Origin: an uncultured Clostridia bacterium
GTDB lineage: Bacteria > Bacillota > Clostridia > Lachnospirales > Lachnospiraceae
DNA length: 64,000 bases
Assembly (NCBI GenBank): GCA_947385955.1
Contig: CANDNA010000011.1
Span: 23,539 to 87,538 of the forward strand
Direction of reading: 5' to 3'
The stretch's first letter is position 1. Each line of letters opens with the position of its first letter. A model generated the notes under the pieces. The model worked only from the letters and a program-made list of their open reading frames with translations, had not been told where the DNA came from and did not search any database. A program made the position numbers and the translations under genes. Positions 17,004 through 26,037 of the stretch are shown here, in pieces.

Positions 17004-18052
17004 GTTTTTCCTGTTCCTTTCCACTTTCTTCTCAGTTTCCGATAACCGGTCAGCGCCCTGTAATAGAAAAGAAACAGCGGCGCAGAGCGCATATGCAGAC
17101 TCACCAGCTTTTTCTGCTCCCTGTCATACTCCTTCTGAAAATAAGGATTGTGCTGAAAATCCGGAAATGCTTCCAGCATCCCCCGGCGCAGTTCCTCCAG
17201 AAATCCCACCCTTACATGATTCACCCCGATGACATACGTAAACAAAGTGTTGAAATAATACAGCTTGGCAAATGCAAACTCCAGCTCCTGTCTGTATGGC
17301 TCATAAAATCCGCATTCCCTGCACCCGGACAGCAGCAGCTCTCCCGCCCGCATCCTGTCCCTGCATTTTGCCTCGCTGATGTTATGGGTCGTGGATACCG
17401 GATCCTGATAATAATAGTACAGCGGCTCCTCCACTTTTTCAAAATGGGTAAAATGCAGCATCCACAAAGGACCGGCACAGTTATCCTCATAAAAAATCCC
17501 CTCCGGAAACCGGAGATGATAACGGTCTATCACTTCTTTTTTATAAATCTTGATCACCATACTGCAGGGGTTCAGCATCAGTTTCCTGTACTGCTCCTCT
17601 CCCAATGCTCCGGTCTGATCCATCGTATTGGCATTGACAATCCTGCCGATCTTCATGCTGTGCTCACCGGTTTCATGCAGATCGCAGCCCACCACATCCG
17701 CACCGGTTTCCTGCGCCCTGCGAAGCAGCTTTTCATACATCGTATCCGCAGCCCAGTCATCTCCGTCCATAAAGCCGATCCATTCTCCCTGTGCCGCATC
17801 CAGGCCCAGATTCCGGGCGCCGCCCTGTCTTTTGTTTTCCGGTGTCTGAAACGCCCGCACCGTTCCCGGATACCTGGCTTCGTAATCCTTCAGCAGTTCA
17901 TAAGTGCCGTCCTGAGAGCAGTCGTCCACCGCCAGTATTTCCATATCCCCGATCATCGTCTGATGCACCAGAGAATCCATACAGTATTTCAGATATTCCG
18001 GCCTTTTGCCCGATGCCATTTTATAAAACGGGACAATGACGCTCAGTTTCAT
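17000..18052 (-). CDS. Glycosyltransferase family 2
   Basis: The 350-residue protein has an N-terminal GT-A domain: KLSVIVPFYKM (2-12), AVDDCSQDGTYELL, NKRQGGARNLGLDAA and GFMDGDDW, the metal-binding DxD. A C-terminal region follows, ending in a basic amphipathic stretch that could contact the membrane (YRALTGYRKLRRKW). It resembles the capsule and teichoic-acid type GT2 enzymes that add a sugar to a lipid-linked chain in the cytoplasm. AGGAGG stands 8 nt before ATG 18052; a GTG nine bases earlier overlaps that box. The gene lies between the ABC flippase and a GT-C-like gene. The sugar is unknown. Confidence 0.85.
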   Translation of the reverse strand: MKLSVIVPFYKMASGKRPEYLKYCMDSLVHQTMIGDMEILAVDDCSQDGTYELLKDYEARYPGTVRAFQTPENKRQGGARNLGLDAAQGEWIGFMDGDDWAADTMYEKLLRRAQETGADVVGCDLHETGEHSMKIGRIVNANTMDQTGALGEEQYRKLMLNPCSMVIKIYKKEVIDRYHLRFPEGIFYEDNCAGPLWMLHFTHFEKVEEPLYYYYQDPVSTTHNISEAKCRDRMRAGELLLSGCRECGFYEPYRQELEFAFAKLYYFNTLFTYVIGVNHVRVGFLEELRRGMLEAFPDFQHNPYFQKEYDREQKKLVSLHMRSAPLFLFYYRALTGYRKLRRKWKGTGKT

Positions 18053-18090
18053 CCGGCACACCTCCTCTTACCATCTGCCTGCAGCGGCTT

Positions 18091-19824
18091 TCACCTCTCC
18101 CTGCTGATCTTTCCGTCCGCAACCCGGTACACCATATCGCACTTTTCAATGGTCTGCAGCCTGTGGGCAATGATGACCAGTGTCTTTTTCCCCTGGAACC
18201 GGTTGATGGACTCCATAATTGCCGCCTCTGTATCATTGTCCAGTGCGGAAGTTGCCTCATCCAGGATCAGTACCTCCGGATCATGGTACAGTGCCCTGGC
18301 AATGCCGATCCGCTGCCGCTGTCCGCCGGAGATCCGGATGCCCCGTTCCCCGATTCCCGTGTGGACCCCTTCCGGCAGGGTTTTTACAAACTCATCCAAT
18401 TGGGCTTCCTGCAGGGCATACCAGAGCTTTTCCTCATCAATCTCCTCTTCCGGTATACCAAAGGCCACGTTCCGGCGGATGTCATCGTCCAGCAGGAAAA
18501 TCATCTGGGGGATATAGCCCACATTTTTCAGCCACCCTCTGTAATCTTCCATAATGTCCACGCCGTCTGCGCAGATACTGCCCTCTCTTACCTTTAAAAG
18601 GCCCAGCAGGATGTCCACGATCGTCGTCTTGCCGGAGCCGGAACCGCCCACGATACCTACGGAGCTGCCCACAGGAATGGTCATATCCGCATGGTCAAAG
18701 ATCAGCTTGTCCGTATTGGGATAGGCATAGGTAATCCCCTTCAGTGTAATTTCCCTCTCCACCGGAAGTTTCTCCGCTTCCTCCGCATAGGACAGGTCTG
18801 TGTTTTCTTCACTGGTTTCCTCCAGCAGGTTGTCGCTTACATTCATAAAAAACGGCTCATAATAAGCCAACTGGGTCAACTGGTTGTTAATCCTGCTGGC
18901 AGAAGGCATCAGACGCACTGCCGCCATTGCAAATGCAGACAGAGCCGGCATCATTTCCGTCAGATCCTTTCCCGTCATCACGATTACCAGCATATAGGCC
19001 ACCATGCCTGCGATACATACGGTTTCGATCAACAGCTTGGGGGCATTGCTGAACAGATTCAGCCGCTCCATTGCCGCCACATAATGGGCGCCCCGGCGGG
19101 AATATTCCCGGATAAAATAATGTTCTTTTCCGATGATCTTGATTTCCTTCATGCCGCCCACCGTCTGGCTCAGCCACTGATAGATCAGGCTGGAATAATC
19201 CTGATTCTCCTTGCCGGTGCGGTACATAATGGGTTTGATTACCTCTTTGATCACCACCAGCGTCACCACCAAAAGCCCGGCAATCACCAGCGTCATCTTG
19301 AAATCCACCACAAACAGCGCCACTGCCAGCATAAAAAATACGGTACACTCCGAAAGTATCTGCAATAACGATAAAATAAGCAGATAGGCATTGACCACAT
19401 CCGCCGCTATAATACGCTGGATGGTGGAAGTCTCAATATTCAGATAGAACTCATAGTCCCGTTTCACAAAGCTGCGGAGCATCTTTTCCTGGGTTTCAAA
19501 CTGATTTTTATAGACAAACCGATACATCATTTTCTGCAGAAGAAACAAAAACAGGTTTTTGCAGACAAATGCAATGACCATTGCCGCCATGACAAATACG
19601 GTAAACTGCCTCGGACTTGTCATATGCAGTCCCTGATAGACTGCTGCCATCACCCGGTTGTTTTCCACCGCATCCGGAGAAAGCACCAGTGTCATCACCG
19701 GAATAATCAGGGAGATACTGGCAGTTTCCAGAAATGCACCGAATACCATCATCACCAGCAAAAGCCCCATTGTCCGCTTCTGTTTCCTGTTCATGATCAT
19801 CATGAGTTTTTTATATATTTTCAT
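18091..19824 (-). CDS. ABC exporter, PglK/MsbA-like lipid-linked glycan flippase
   Basis: The 577-residue half-transporter has a six-helix membrane domain (about 20-310) and a nucleotide-binding domain with Walker A GGSGSGKT (393-400), signature ISGGQ (498-502) and Walker B VLILDEATSALD (about 518-529). The layout and length match PglK, which flips undecaprenyl-PP oligosaccharides in Campylobacter, and MsbA. No Wzx-type flippase is found in the window, so this protein probably moves the lipid-linked repeat unit across the membrane. It overlaps the preceding gene by one base (TAATG). The start at 19824 has GGAG 9 nt upstream; an extended frame would need TTG. Peptide export cannot be excluded by sequence alone. 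Confidence 0.83.
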   Translation of the reverse strand: MKIYKKLMMIMNRKQKRTMGLLLVMMVFGAFLETASISLIIPVMTLVLSPDAVENNRVMAAVYQGLHMTSPRQFTVFVMAAMVIAFVCKNLFLFLLQKMMYRFVYKNQFETQEKMLRSFVKRDYEFYLNIETSTIQRIIAADVVNAYLLILSLLQILSECTVFFMLAVALFVVDFKMTLVIAGLLVVTLVVIKEVIKPIMYRTGKENQDYSSLIYQWLSQTVGGMKEIKIIGKEHYFIREYSRRGAHYVAAMERLNLFSNAPKLLIETVCIAGMVAYMLVIVMTGKDLTEMMPALSAFAMAAVRLMPSASRINNQLTQLAYYEPFFMNVSDNLLEETSEENTDLSYAEEAEKLPVEREITLKGITYAYPNTDKLIFDHADMTIPVGSSVGIVGGSGSGKTTIVDILLGLLKVREGSICADGVDIMEDYRGWLKNVGYIPQMIFLLDDDIRRNVAFGIPEEEIDEEKLWYALQEAQLDEFVKTLPEGVHTGIGERGIRISGGQRQRIGIARALYHDPEVLILDEATSALDNDTEAAIMESINRFQGKKTLVIIAHRLQTIEKCDMVYRVADGKISRER

Positions 19825-20891
19825 TACACCGTTCTCCAATTATGCTTTTCCGGGTCCTCATACTGATCCCAGAAGGTATCTCCCAGATTGATTTTTTCAT
19901 CTGCAAAATCAATGGTATCCAATGCGGTGGTGGCAATGGATATCACCTTTTTAAAATGTACCCCTTCCAGAAAGTTCAGTACCTCCACCGGGAATTTCCC
20001 ACGGATTACCGTACAGTCCGGCCGCAGCGCCCCATAATCAATCAGATCCCTGGGATGAGGCTTGATGATTACATGAGCGCCCTGGCAGTAATCCCGGATA
20101 ATATCATGGCAGATCTGTTTTCTGGCCTCCTCGGACTGGGGATGGGGCTGTGTCAGAAACAGGATACAGTCTCCCTTTGCCTTCTCCCCCAGTTCCTGCA
20201 CAAAGCGTTCCCCGTCCTCCATAAAAATTTCCAGCATGGTCCGCTTCTGTTCCCCGGTCAGTCCCTGTTCCAGCGGTTTTCTCGGTACCACCTTATAGTT
20301 GGGACCGATATGCCGCAGACAGGACAGATCGTTGACTTCCATATCCAGGCAGTACCTGCCGTAACCGTTCTGGATAAAGATGATATTCAGGGACGAAAGA
20401 AAGGCTTTCAGTTTAAAATGTCCCCGGTTATCATAATGGGCGCCGTCCAGATATTTCAGGCAGTCCAGCCCGTCCTCCAGGGCATGGTAGCAGATATGTT
20501 TATAATTCAGATAATAGCCGATGGGGTCGCTGTCACAATATACGTACACATCCTGATATTGCTCAAACGGTATGGTCATATAGGGCGCTTCCCGTCTGCC
20601 CAGCTTTTTGGTGTACAGGATTCGGTTATACAGATGCCGCAGAATATTATGATAAGATTTCTTATACTTTGCCAGTTCCGGAAAGAAACTGTCTTTTTTT
20701 TCATCCAACAGATACACGTGGGCAAAAACCCCGCATTTCTCCAGCCGTCCCTTCAGCACCGACAGGTCGGAAGAGATCGTGCTCAGGGCAATATCCGCCT
20801 GTCCCTGCTGCTCCGCGGGCAGGGCAAATTCCTTTAACAATGTCACATAAATATTGTAAAAGGTATGGCAAACATAGATTCTCTCTTTCAT
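19824..20891 (-). CDS. Sialyltransferase-like glycosyltransferase, candidate pseudaminyltransferase
   Basis: The 355 residues show the two short signatures shared by bacterial sialyl- and polysialyltransferases (GT52, GT38 and relatives): an acidic D/E-D/E-G triplet, here HALEDGLD (EDG at 139-141), and an HP motif, here IIKPHPRD (KPHPRD at 277-282). SIATTALDTI (about 318-327) resembles their Ser/Thr motif. In that family the Asp/Glu acts as base and the His contacts CMP. Because the operon makes CMP-Pse and no other CMP-sugar, transfer of pseudaminic acid is the likely role. ATG 20891 lies 9 nt after AAGGAG and overlaps the upstream stop by ATGA. The family call rests on motifs only. Confidence 0.68.
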   Translation of the reverse strand: MKERIYVCHTFYNIYVTLLKEFALPAEQQGQADIALSTISSDLSVLKGRLEKCGVFAHVYLLDEKKDSFFPELAKYKKSYHNILRHLYNRILYTKKLGRREAPYMTIPFEQYQDVYVYCDSDPIGYYLNYKHICYHALEDGLDCLKYLDGAHYDNRGHFKLKAFLSSLNIIFIQNGYGRYCLDMEVNDLSCLRHIGPNYKVVPRKPLEQGLTGEQKRTMLEIFMEDGERFVQELGEKAKGDCILFLTQPHPQSEEARKQICHDIIRDYCQGAHVIIKPHPRDLIDYGALRPDCTVIRGKFPVEVLNFLEGVHFKKVISIATTALDTIDFADEKINLGDTFWDQYEDPEKHNWRTV

Positions 20892-22078
20892 CTTCCGCAT
20901 CTCCTTGTATAGTCATATCCCTCTGCGGGAGATATGACCGGCGCCCGGCTTAAGGGCCCCTCCTGATTGACCACCATCTGTCCCTGCAGCAGACCTTCCG
21001 CAAACGCCAGCAGGCTTTCCGCCGCATAGGCCGGATTCCACAAGCTGACAATCGTGTCATATGCATTTTTTCCCAGATGTCTGCGCAGATGAGCCTCCCG
21101 TACAAGCTGCATTCCGTATTTCAAAAATTCCGCCCGGTCCCCGTCCTGATACACCATACCGTTTTTCTCATGGCGCAGCAAAAACGGCACCGCACCCACA
21201 GCGGCATCCGCGATGACCGCACAGCCGCTGTTCATGGCCTCATTGAGGACAGCGCCCCAGCCCTCCAGATAATTGCTTGTCATCAGGAACACATCCGCCC
21301 GTTCCATATAGCCCCGGACTGTCTGAGGGTTCTGATACCCTGTAAAAGTCACCGAATCCCCCAGTCCGCTCTCTGACACTTCTTTTCGCAGCGCTTCTTC
21401 CATCTCACCGCCCCCTGCCATCGTCAGATGAAAAGGCAGCCCTTCCTTTTTCAGCTCTTTTGCCAGTAAAACGGCATATTCGGGATGCTTTAACGGAAGG
21501 AAACGGCCTGCAAACAAAAGTTCTGCCGGTTTCTCCCCGGCTCCCGGCTTCTCCGCCAGCAGTTTTTCGATGTCATAGGTTTTCAGCTCTGTAAAATAGC
21601 CCCATTGAAACATTTTGTCCGGATACGACCGGACAATATGAAAATCCGATGCCACATAGGCGCCGGAGCAGAGCAGATAGACATCTTTGCCCCGGTATCT
21701 GGTATGGTCCTTATATTTTTTGATCAGCCCTCTGGGCGATATGGCCTTCCACTGCCCCTCCCGGTACAGCCGTTCACTGTAACGGATCACTACCTTGCCG
21801 CTCTGGAGCCTCTCCTCAATGTAGCTTTCTTCTTCCACACCGCCAAATACCACCACATCACTGTCTGCCACCAGCCCCCGGCAGACTTCCGGCTCCTGAT
21901 ACCAGCACTTTAAATAAGGCAGACTGTTTTCCTCCACAGCCCAGCCCATCTCCTGCCGCTCCTGCTCCATCCGCCGGGTCTGAATGAAATGATAGTCCCC
22001 GCCCAGTTTTTCATACAGGATGGAGGACACCGGTATTTGATGGTGATTGATATAATTAGACACAAAGGTAAATTTCAT
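20888..22078 (-). CDS. Glycosyltransferase family 4
   Basis: The 396-residue GT-B protein has LLFAGRFLPLKHPEYAV, LTMAGGGEMEEALRKE, VTFTGYQNP and EGWGAVLNEAMNSGCAVIA, which is the E-x7-E retaining motif of GT4 near residue 303-311. It would add a sugar from an NDP donor to the lipid-linked intermediate in the cytoplasm. The start at 22078 is behind GGAG with 7 nt spacing and overlaps the previous gene by 23 nt. The frame is open 37 codons further, but those lie over the upstream gene and are not GT-like. The N-terminal part has SNYINHHQIP, a typical acceptor-site opening. Confidence 0.88.
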   Translation of the reverse strand: MKFTFVSNYINHHQIPVSSILYEKLGGDYHFIQTRRMEQERQEMGWAVEENSLPYLKCWYQEPEVCRGLVADSDVVVFGGVEEESYIEERLQSGKVVIRYSERLYREGQWKAISPRGLIKKYKDHTRYRGKDVYLLCSGAYVASDFHIVRSYPDKMFQWGYFTELKTYDIEKLLAEKPGAGEKPAELLFAGRFLPLKHPEYAVLLAKELKKEGLPFHLTMAGGGEMEEALRKEVSESGLGDSVTFTGYQNPQTVRGYMERADVFLMTSNYLEGWGAVLNEAMNSGCAVIADAAVGAVPFLLRHEKNGMVYQDGDRAEFLKYGMQLVREAHLRRHLGKNAYDTIVSLWNPAYAAESLLAFAEGLLQGQMVVNQEGPLSRAPVISPAEGYDYTRRCGR

Positions 22079-23336
22079 GATAGATCTCCAACAGACGTCT
22101 GTAATTGGTTTGTGCATCATGGGTTTTGAGTGCACGCATCCGGGCCGTCCGGCCCAGTTTTTCCACTTCGGCTCTGTTGTTTTTGTCAAACACGTAACAA
22201 AGCCGCTCTGTCAGCGCATCCGTATCTCCTGCCGGATACAGAAGCCCTTCTTCCCCGCTGCGAAGCATGGACGAAACGCCGCCGGCATCGGAGCTGATCA
22301 CCGGCATCCCCACCAGCATGGCCTCTCCCACAGAATTGGGAGAATTTTCAATGGAGGAAGGGGATACAAATACGTGACTGCCCAAAAACCGCCCAAGCAT
22401 CTGCTCTTCATCCAGCCTGCCCAGAAAGGTAACTGCCTGTTCCAGATGATACTTTCTGATCAGTTCCCGCAGGTACAGTCCATAACCCGACAATTTCAGC
22501 CTTTCCTTCCAGGTGGAAGCGCGGGTAATCTCATCCCCGGCCACAAAGATATGTGCCGGCGGGAACCGTTTCAATACCCCGGACATAGCTTCCAGAAGAT
22601 AATGCAGGCCCTTGATGGGGTAATTTCCCTGGCTGACAAAGATACTGCAGGGCATACATGCCTCACTGTCCCATACCGGCCCATAAAAAGATTCCCGCAG
22701 CGTTTCATTCATAAAATGATACACTGCAGAGGGATTGACCCGCTTTGTCCACATCCGGTCCCAGTCCGTCCGGCCGGTCACATGGCCTGTCCTTTTCAGC
22801 GCTTCCTGCTCAAAAGCGCCCCGCAGCCTGTATTTTTCCTGCTGTCTGATCAGATTGTCCCGTTTCAGAAAATCCCGCAGCGATGTCCTGCGCCGTATCT
22901 GTTCCGGCAAATCCGCCATATACGCATCCGCATAGACAAAACAAAGCCCCTGTATACCGATCAGCGTCCGCTCCGGCCGGTGAAACGCTCTGGTCATAGC
23001 CAGGGTATGCGGATATTCCGTCCCGAAAATATGCACGAGATCCGGCTGAAAATCCATCAGTATCTGTAAAAGGCGTTCTTCCACTGCCTTATCATACCGT
23101 TCCGGATGCACCGTATCCTCCGAAAATCCATACCACCGGATGCCGTCCAGCTCTCCCTGTATGGACCCCGTCCCTTCTCCGGACGGAAAACAGAGTCCCA
23201 ACTCCAACTCCGGCGGATGTTCTCTTTGCAGCTTTGCCGCCAGTCCCGACAGCCAGCCTTCTTTATTGCTGGCCGGCAGTCCCAGATGCGCCGCAATCAC
23301 CGGGAGCATGATGTTACACAGCCACAGTACCTTCAT
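22056..23336 (-). CDS. Glycosyltransferase family 4
   Basis: The 426-residue GT-B protein starts MKVLWLCNIMLPVIAAHLGL, the opening seen in capsule GT4 enzymes with a substrate-binding AAHLGLP loop. The donor half has IFVSQGNYPIKGLHYLLEAM, AHIFVAGDE, VTFLGRLDEEQM and SPSSIENSPNSVGEAMLVGM, the E-x7-E region. A retaining transfer to a lipid-linked chain is likely; the sugar is unknown, with GDP-fucose available from the same locus. ATG 23336 overlaps the upstream stop by ATGA and has AGGAG 5 nt before it. Eleven further codons upstream were rejected because they run into the previous gene. Confidence 0.88.
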   Translation of the reverse strand: MKVLWLCNIMLPVIAAHLGLPASNKEGWLSGLAAKLQREHPPELELGLCFPSGEGTGSIQGELDGIRWYGFSEDTVHPERYDKAVEERLLQILMDFQPDLVHIFGTEYPHTLAMTRAFHRPERTLIGIQGLCFVYADAYMADLPEQIRRRTSLRDFLKRDNLIRQQEKYRLRGAFEQEALKRTGHVTGRTDWDRMWTKRVNPSAVYHFMNETLRESFYGPVWDSEACMPCSIFVSQGNYPIKGLHYLLEAMSGVLKRFPPAHIFVAGDEITRASTWKERLKLSGYGLYLRELIRKYHLEQAVTFLGRLDEEQMLGRFLGSHVFVSPSSIENSPNSVGEAMLVGMPVISSDAGGVSSMLRSGEEGLLYPAGDTDALTERLCYVFDKNNRAEVEKLGRTARMRALKTHDAQTNYRRLLEIYHEIYLCV

Positions 23337-24148
23337 CCTTTCTCCTGCCCTCTTCTCTGATAAATGCACGCCTTGATCTTATTATAAATGCCTGCCAGAT
23401 TTTTATTCCGGGCAATCCTGGTCCGCAGCGGCGCAAGAGAAAGCAAAAGCAGCAGACGAAACCGTAAAATCTGTGCCTTGCTCATATATTTTTCCGTAAT
23501 CGCCTTATGCTCTCTGGCAGAACGCTTTTCATTCTCTTCCGTTTCCGAAAAACCGCCTCCCTCATAGGAAGCAATCACAATCTGCAGATAGACCGGCCTC
23601 ACACCGTCCTCAAAATAGCTGCCCAGAAAATGTTCATAATCGGCCCGCACCCGATAAGCGGGTTTGTAGTGCCGGCGGCGCATCAGGCTCCGGGCATACA
23701 GGCACGCCTGATGGCAGGGGATATTCCGATAGCAGGCAAATGCATTGATCCGGGGATTGGAAACCACCTTCGCTTCCACAGTCCGGTTATAAATATCCCC
23801 ATAATAAATTTCGGAAGATGCCCGGTCGGTGCCGATCCAGGCCCCTGCTTTTTCCAGCACCTTTTCATGATAAAGATAATCGCCGCAGTTCAGATAGAGC
23901 AGATAATCGCCCTCTGCCAGCAGCGTTGCCTGATTCATAGCATCATAGATTCCCTTATCCTTTTGCCGCACAATCCGTATCCTGTCATCTTCCGGCAGCT
24001 TTTCCACCGAACCGTCCGAAGACATGCCGTCTTTTATGATAATCTCATAATCCGAATAGGTCTGTGCCAGAATACTTTTCACTGTCCGGCTCAGTTTATC
24101 CCCTGCATTCAGGCAGACTACAATAATACTGAATCTGATCCGCTTCAT
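23333..24148 (-). CDS. Glycosyltransferase family 2 (WcaA-like)
   Basis: The 271-residue GT-A protein has FSIIVVCLNAGDKLSRTVKS (6-25), IIKDGMSSDGS, KDKGIYDAMNQATLLAEGDY and YLNCGDYL, the acidic donor-binding and metal motifs. This pattern (KD-SDGS then D-GIYDAMN) is common to small colanic-acid and O-antigen GT2 enzymes. The start is 3 nt after the EpsG-like stop, with a GGAA box very close to the ATG, so translation probably depends on coupling. The C terminus is basic and may be membrane-associated. The sugar is unknown. Confidence 0.86.
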   Translation of the reverse strand: MKRIRFSIIVVCLNAGDKLSRTVKSILAQTYSDYEIIIKDGMSSDGSVEKLPEDDRIRIVRQKDKGIYDAMNQATLLAEGDYLLYLNCGDYLYHEKVLEKAGAWIGTDRASSEIYYGDIYNRTVEAKVVSNPRINAFACYRNIPCHQACLYARSLMRRRHYKPAYRVRADYEHFLGSYFEDGVRPVYLQIVIASYEGGGFSETEENEKRSAREHKAITEKYMSKAQILRFRLLLLLSLAPLRTRIARNKNLAGIYNKIKACIYQRRGQEKG

Positions 24149-24151
24149 TTC

Positions 24152-25252
24152 CTACACCGCCTTTCCAACGATCTCCCCTGGGAAAATCCATGTATGATAA
24201 GGCACGATCCGCACCAGCAGATCCTGCGCCTTTACCAAAAATACGCCAAAATAAAGTACTGCGGCTGCCACCACCACAATGTTCCAGAATCTCTGCTGCC
24301 GCACATCTCCAATCCGCCTGATCAGCGACGGCAGCAGAAAGATATGCCCCGCCGTCATATAATAACCGATTCTTGAAATTTCCGGCAGAAAGGAACCGCA
24401 GGTATACAAAAGCAGCGCAAACAGATTCAGATGAAAGTAAAACCGGTTCTGCTGATTTCCTTCAACGGCCCTGTGATAATAGAACAGGGACAGCACAAAT
24501 ACCCCGAAAATACGTACAATATTGATCAATGAAGTGCCGCCGTCCAGATAGGACGTATCCTCATAGCTGGGATACAGTCTGATAATCAGTTTCAGATACA
24601 GCTTGGAAAACACCAGCCCGCTGGATGCAAATACCGCCAGGGCCGCAAGCTGCCACCGTTTCCAGGGCAGAGCCGCCAGCAGATATACGGGAATCACCAA
24701 CAGCACCGATTTGTGTATTGTGGCCGTCGGTAAAATCAGCAGAATAAATTTCACGTACTGCCCTTTCAGCACATACTTCATGGAAAATACGGCAACCGAC
24801 CATGCCAGATAGTACCGGACCGTATTCAGGCTCTGAAAATAATAGCTCAATGTCATAAACAGAAAAAAGGAAAACAGAAAGTGTTCACTCTGGTCATATA
24901 TGGCCTTCAGCATAAACCCCACCGTCACGAATGCAAACAGTCCGAAAATGGAAATCCCCGCATCCGCGCCGAACAGAAACTGCATCAGCAGCACCACTGC
25001 ATTAAACCCAAATTCTGTGGGCACCACCTGATGCAGCGGGATCAGATGAAAAAATTCCTCATACCGGCTGTAATCATTTCCCACCTGATACCGGCAGAAA
25101 GACACGCCGAACAGAAAGACAAACAGCGTAAGCAGGCATACATAATTGCATGCCTGCTGTCTGGTAAGTATCACTCCCGGCCCGGCTTCCTGTTTTTTAA
25201 TCAGGGCAGCCGTCCCCACGGTCAGTATCGTCAGTATGATATAGACTGTCAT
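24152..25252 (-). CDS. EpsG/Wzy-like polysaccharide polymerase
   Basis: The 366-residue membrane protein has about ten hydrophobic helices and the EpsG-family opening: a short helix, then a loop with RYQVGNDYSRYEEFF (about 54-68), TEFGFNAV, and YYFQSLNTVRYYLAWSVAVF around residue 135-155. EpsG and Wzy proteins polymerise lipid-linked repeat units on the outer face of the membrane. It fits with the Wzz-like protein, priming transferase and flippase in the same operon. ATG 25252 overlaps the upstream GT2 stop by ATGA, with GGAGG in reach. No other Wzy candidate is as clear in the window, though several GT-C-like proteins lie nearby. Confidence 0.82.
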   Translation of the reverse strand: MTVYIILTILTVGTAALIKKQEAGPGVILTRQQACNYVCLLTLFVFLFGVSFCRYQVGNDYSRYEEFFHLIPLHQVVPTEFGFNAVVLLMQFLFGADAGISIFGLFAFVTVGFMLKAIYDQSEHFLFSFFLFMTLSYYFQSLNTVRYYLAWSVAVFSMKYVLKGQYVKFILLILPTATIHKSVLLVIPVYLLAALPWKRWQLAALAVFASSGLVFSKLYLKLIIRLYPSYEDTSYLDGGTSLINIVRIFGVFVLSLFYYHRAVEGNQQNRFYFHLNLFALLLYTCGSFLPEISRIGYYMTAGHIFLLPSLIRRIGDVRQQRFWNIVVVAAAVLYFGVFLVKAQDLLVRIVPYHTWIFPGEIVGKAV

Positions 25253-26037
25253 CCTCTCGCCTCCCGCAGACCGTCACACATCAGGGCATATGCCCGTTTC
25301 ACCGGAATTTCCCGGCACATCACCCCGCGATGGCGCAAAAGAAACTGCAGGGCCATCGGCCTGGCCAGCCTGCCGTACAGAAATGCATAGAGCACACCCC
25401 GGTCAAAGAAAAATTTCTCATGATATCCGGAAAACCAGGTGGACTTCCGTTCTTCTTCCCGTCCGATGGTCACCGGTGTCTTATATACTTTCATACCGCT
25501 TTTGATGCAGTCCCGGATAAACAGGCTGTCCTCTCCATTGCTGTAGCGGGCGCCGCCGCCAAACAGCAGAGAAAAGGAAACATGCTTTTTGTGCATGACC
25601 TCTCTGCGCAACGCAAAGCTATAGGCCGGGTATCTGCCGCAGTTCCAGCGGCCTACTCTGCCATAGGTATCCGTATGATAGGTCCGTCTTGCCTCACATA
25701 CCTCCACGTTGAACAGGAGCATATCCGCCTCCGGGTGACGGGCAAACTCTCTGGTCACCTTTTCCGGATAGTCCCCGTCATATATGATGTCTTCATCCGC
25801 AAACAGGCAGATATCCTGATCCGCGCGCAGCAGCGCATTGTTCCGGCTCAGTCCCACACCTTTCTCCCGCAGACTGTAAACCCGGATCAGAGCGCCTTCC
25901 CGACGGATTTCCTCATAGGCAAAATGATCACACTGATTGATCAGAACGGCATCGCTGCGGACATTCATTTTTTCCACCAGCCTGGCAGGGTCCTGGTTTA
26001 CTGCCGAAATCAAAAGCTGTAAACTCATTGTTTTCAT
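25249..26037 (-). CDS. Glycosyltransferase family 2 (short, atypical)
   Basis: The 262 residues resemble a compact GT2 enzyme. SLQLLISAVNQDPARLVEKM is a variant opening with the usual P-N-N replaced, and the acidic donor motif is VGLSRNNALLRADQDICLFADEDIIY. NGEDSLFIRDC corresponds to the ED-base region, and GREEERKSTWFSGYHEKFFFDRG follows. Enzymes of this type occur in capsule clusters of Firmicutes. Start 26037 was chosen over a far upstream start: AGAGG lies 8 nt before it and it overlaps the Wzz-like stop by ATGA. The upstream 76 codons are antiparallel to no gene but lie wholly over the Wzz-like gene. The sugar is unknown. Confidence 0.75.
   Translation of the reverse strand: MKTMSLQLLISAVNQDPARLVEKMNVRSDAVLINQCDHFAYEEIRREGALIRVYSLREKGVGLSRNNALLRADQDICLFADEDIIYDGDYPEKVTREFARHPEADMLLFNVEVCEARRTYHTDTYGRVGRWNCGRYPAYSFALRREVMHKKHVSFSLLFGGGARYSNGEDSLFIRDCIKSGMKVYKTPVTIGREEERKSTWFSGYHEKFFFDRGVLYAFLYGRLARPMALQFLLRHRGVMCREIPVKRAYALMCDGLREARG

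Noticed and set aside
16898..18517. A 539-codon open frame on the plus strand
   Set aside because: It covers the ends of three minus-strand genes, lacks a ribosome site and has no recognisable domain.
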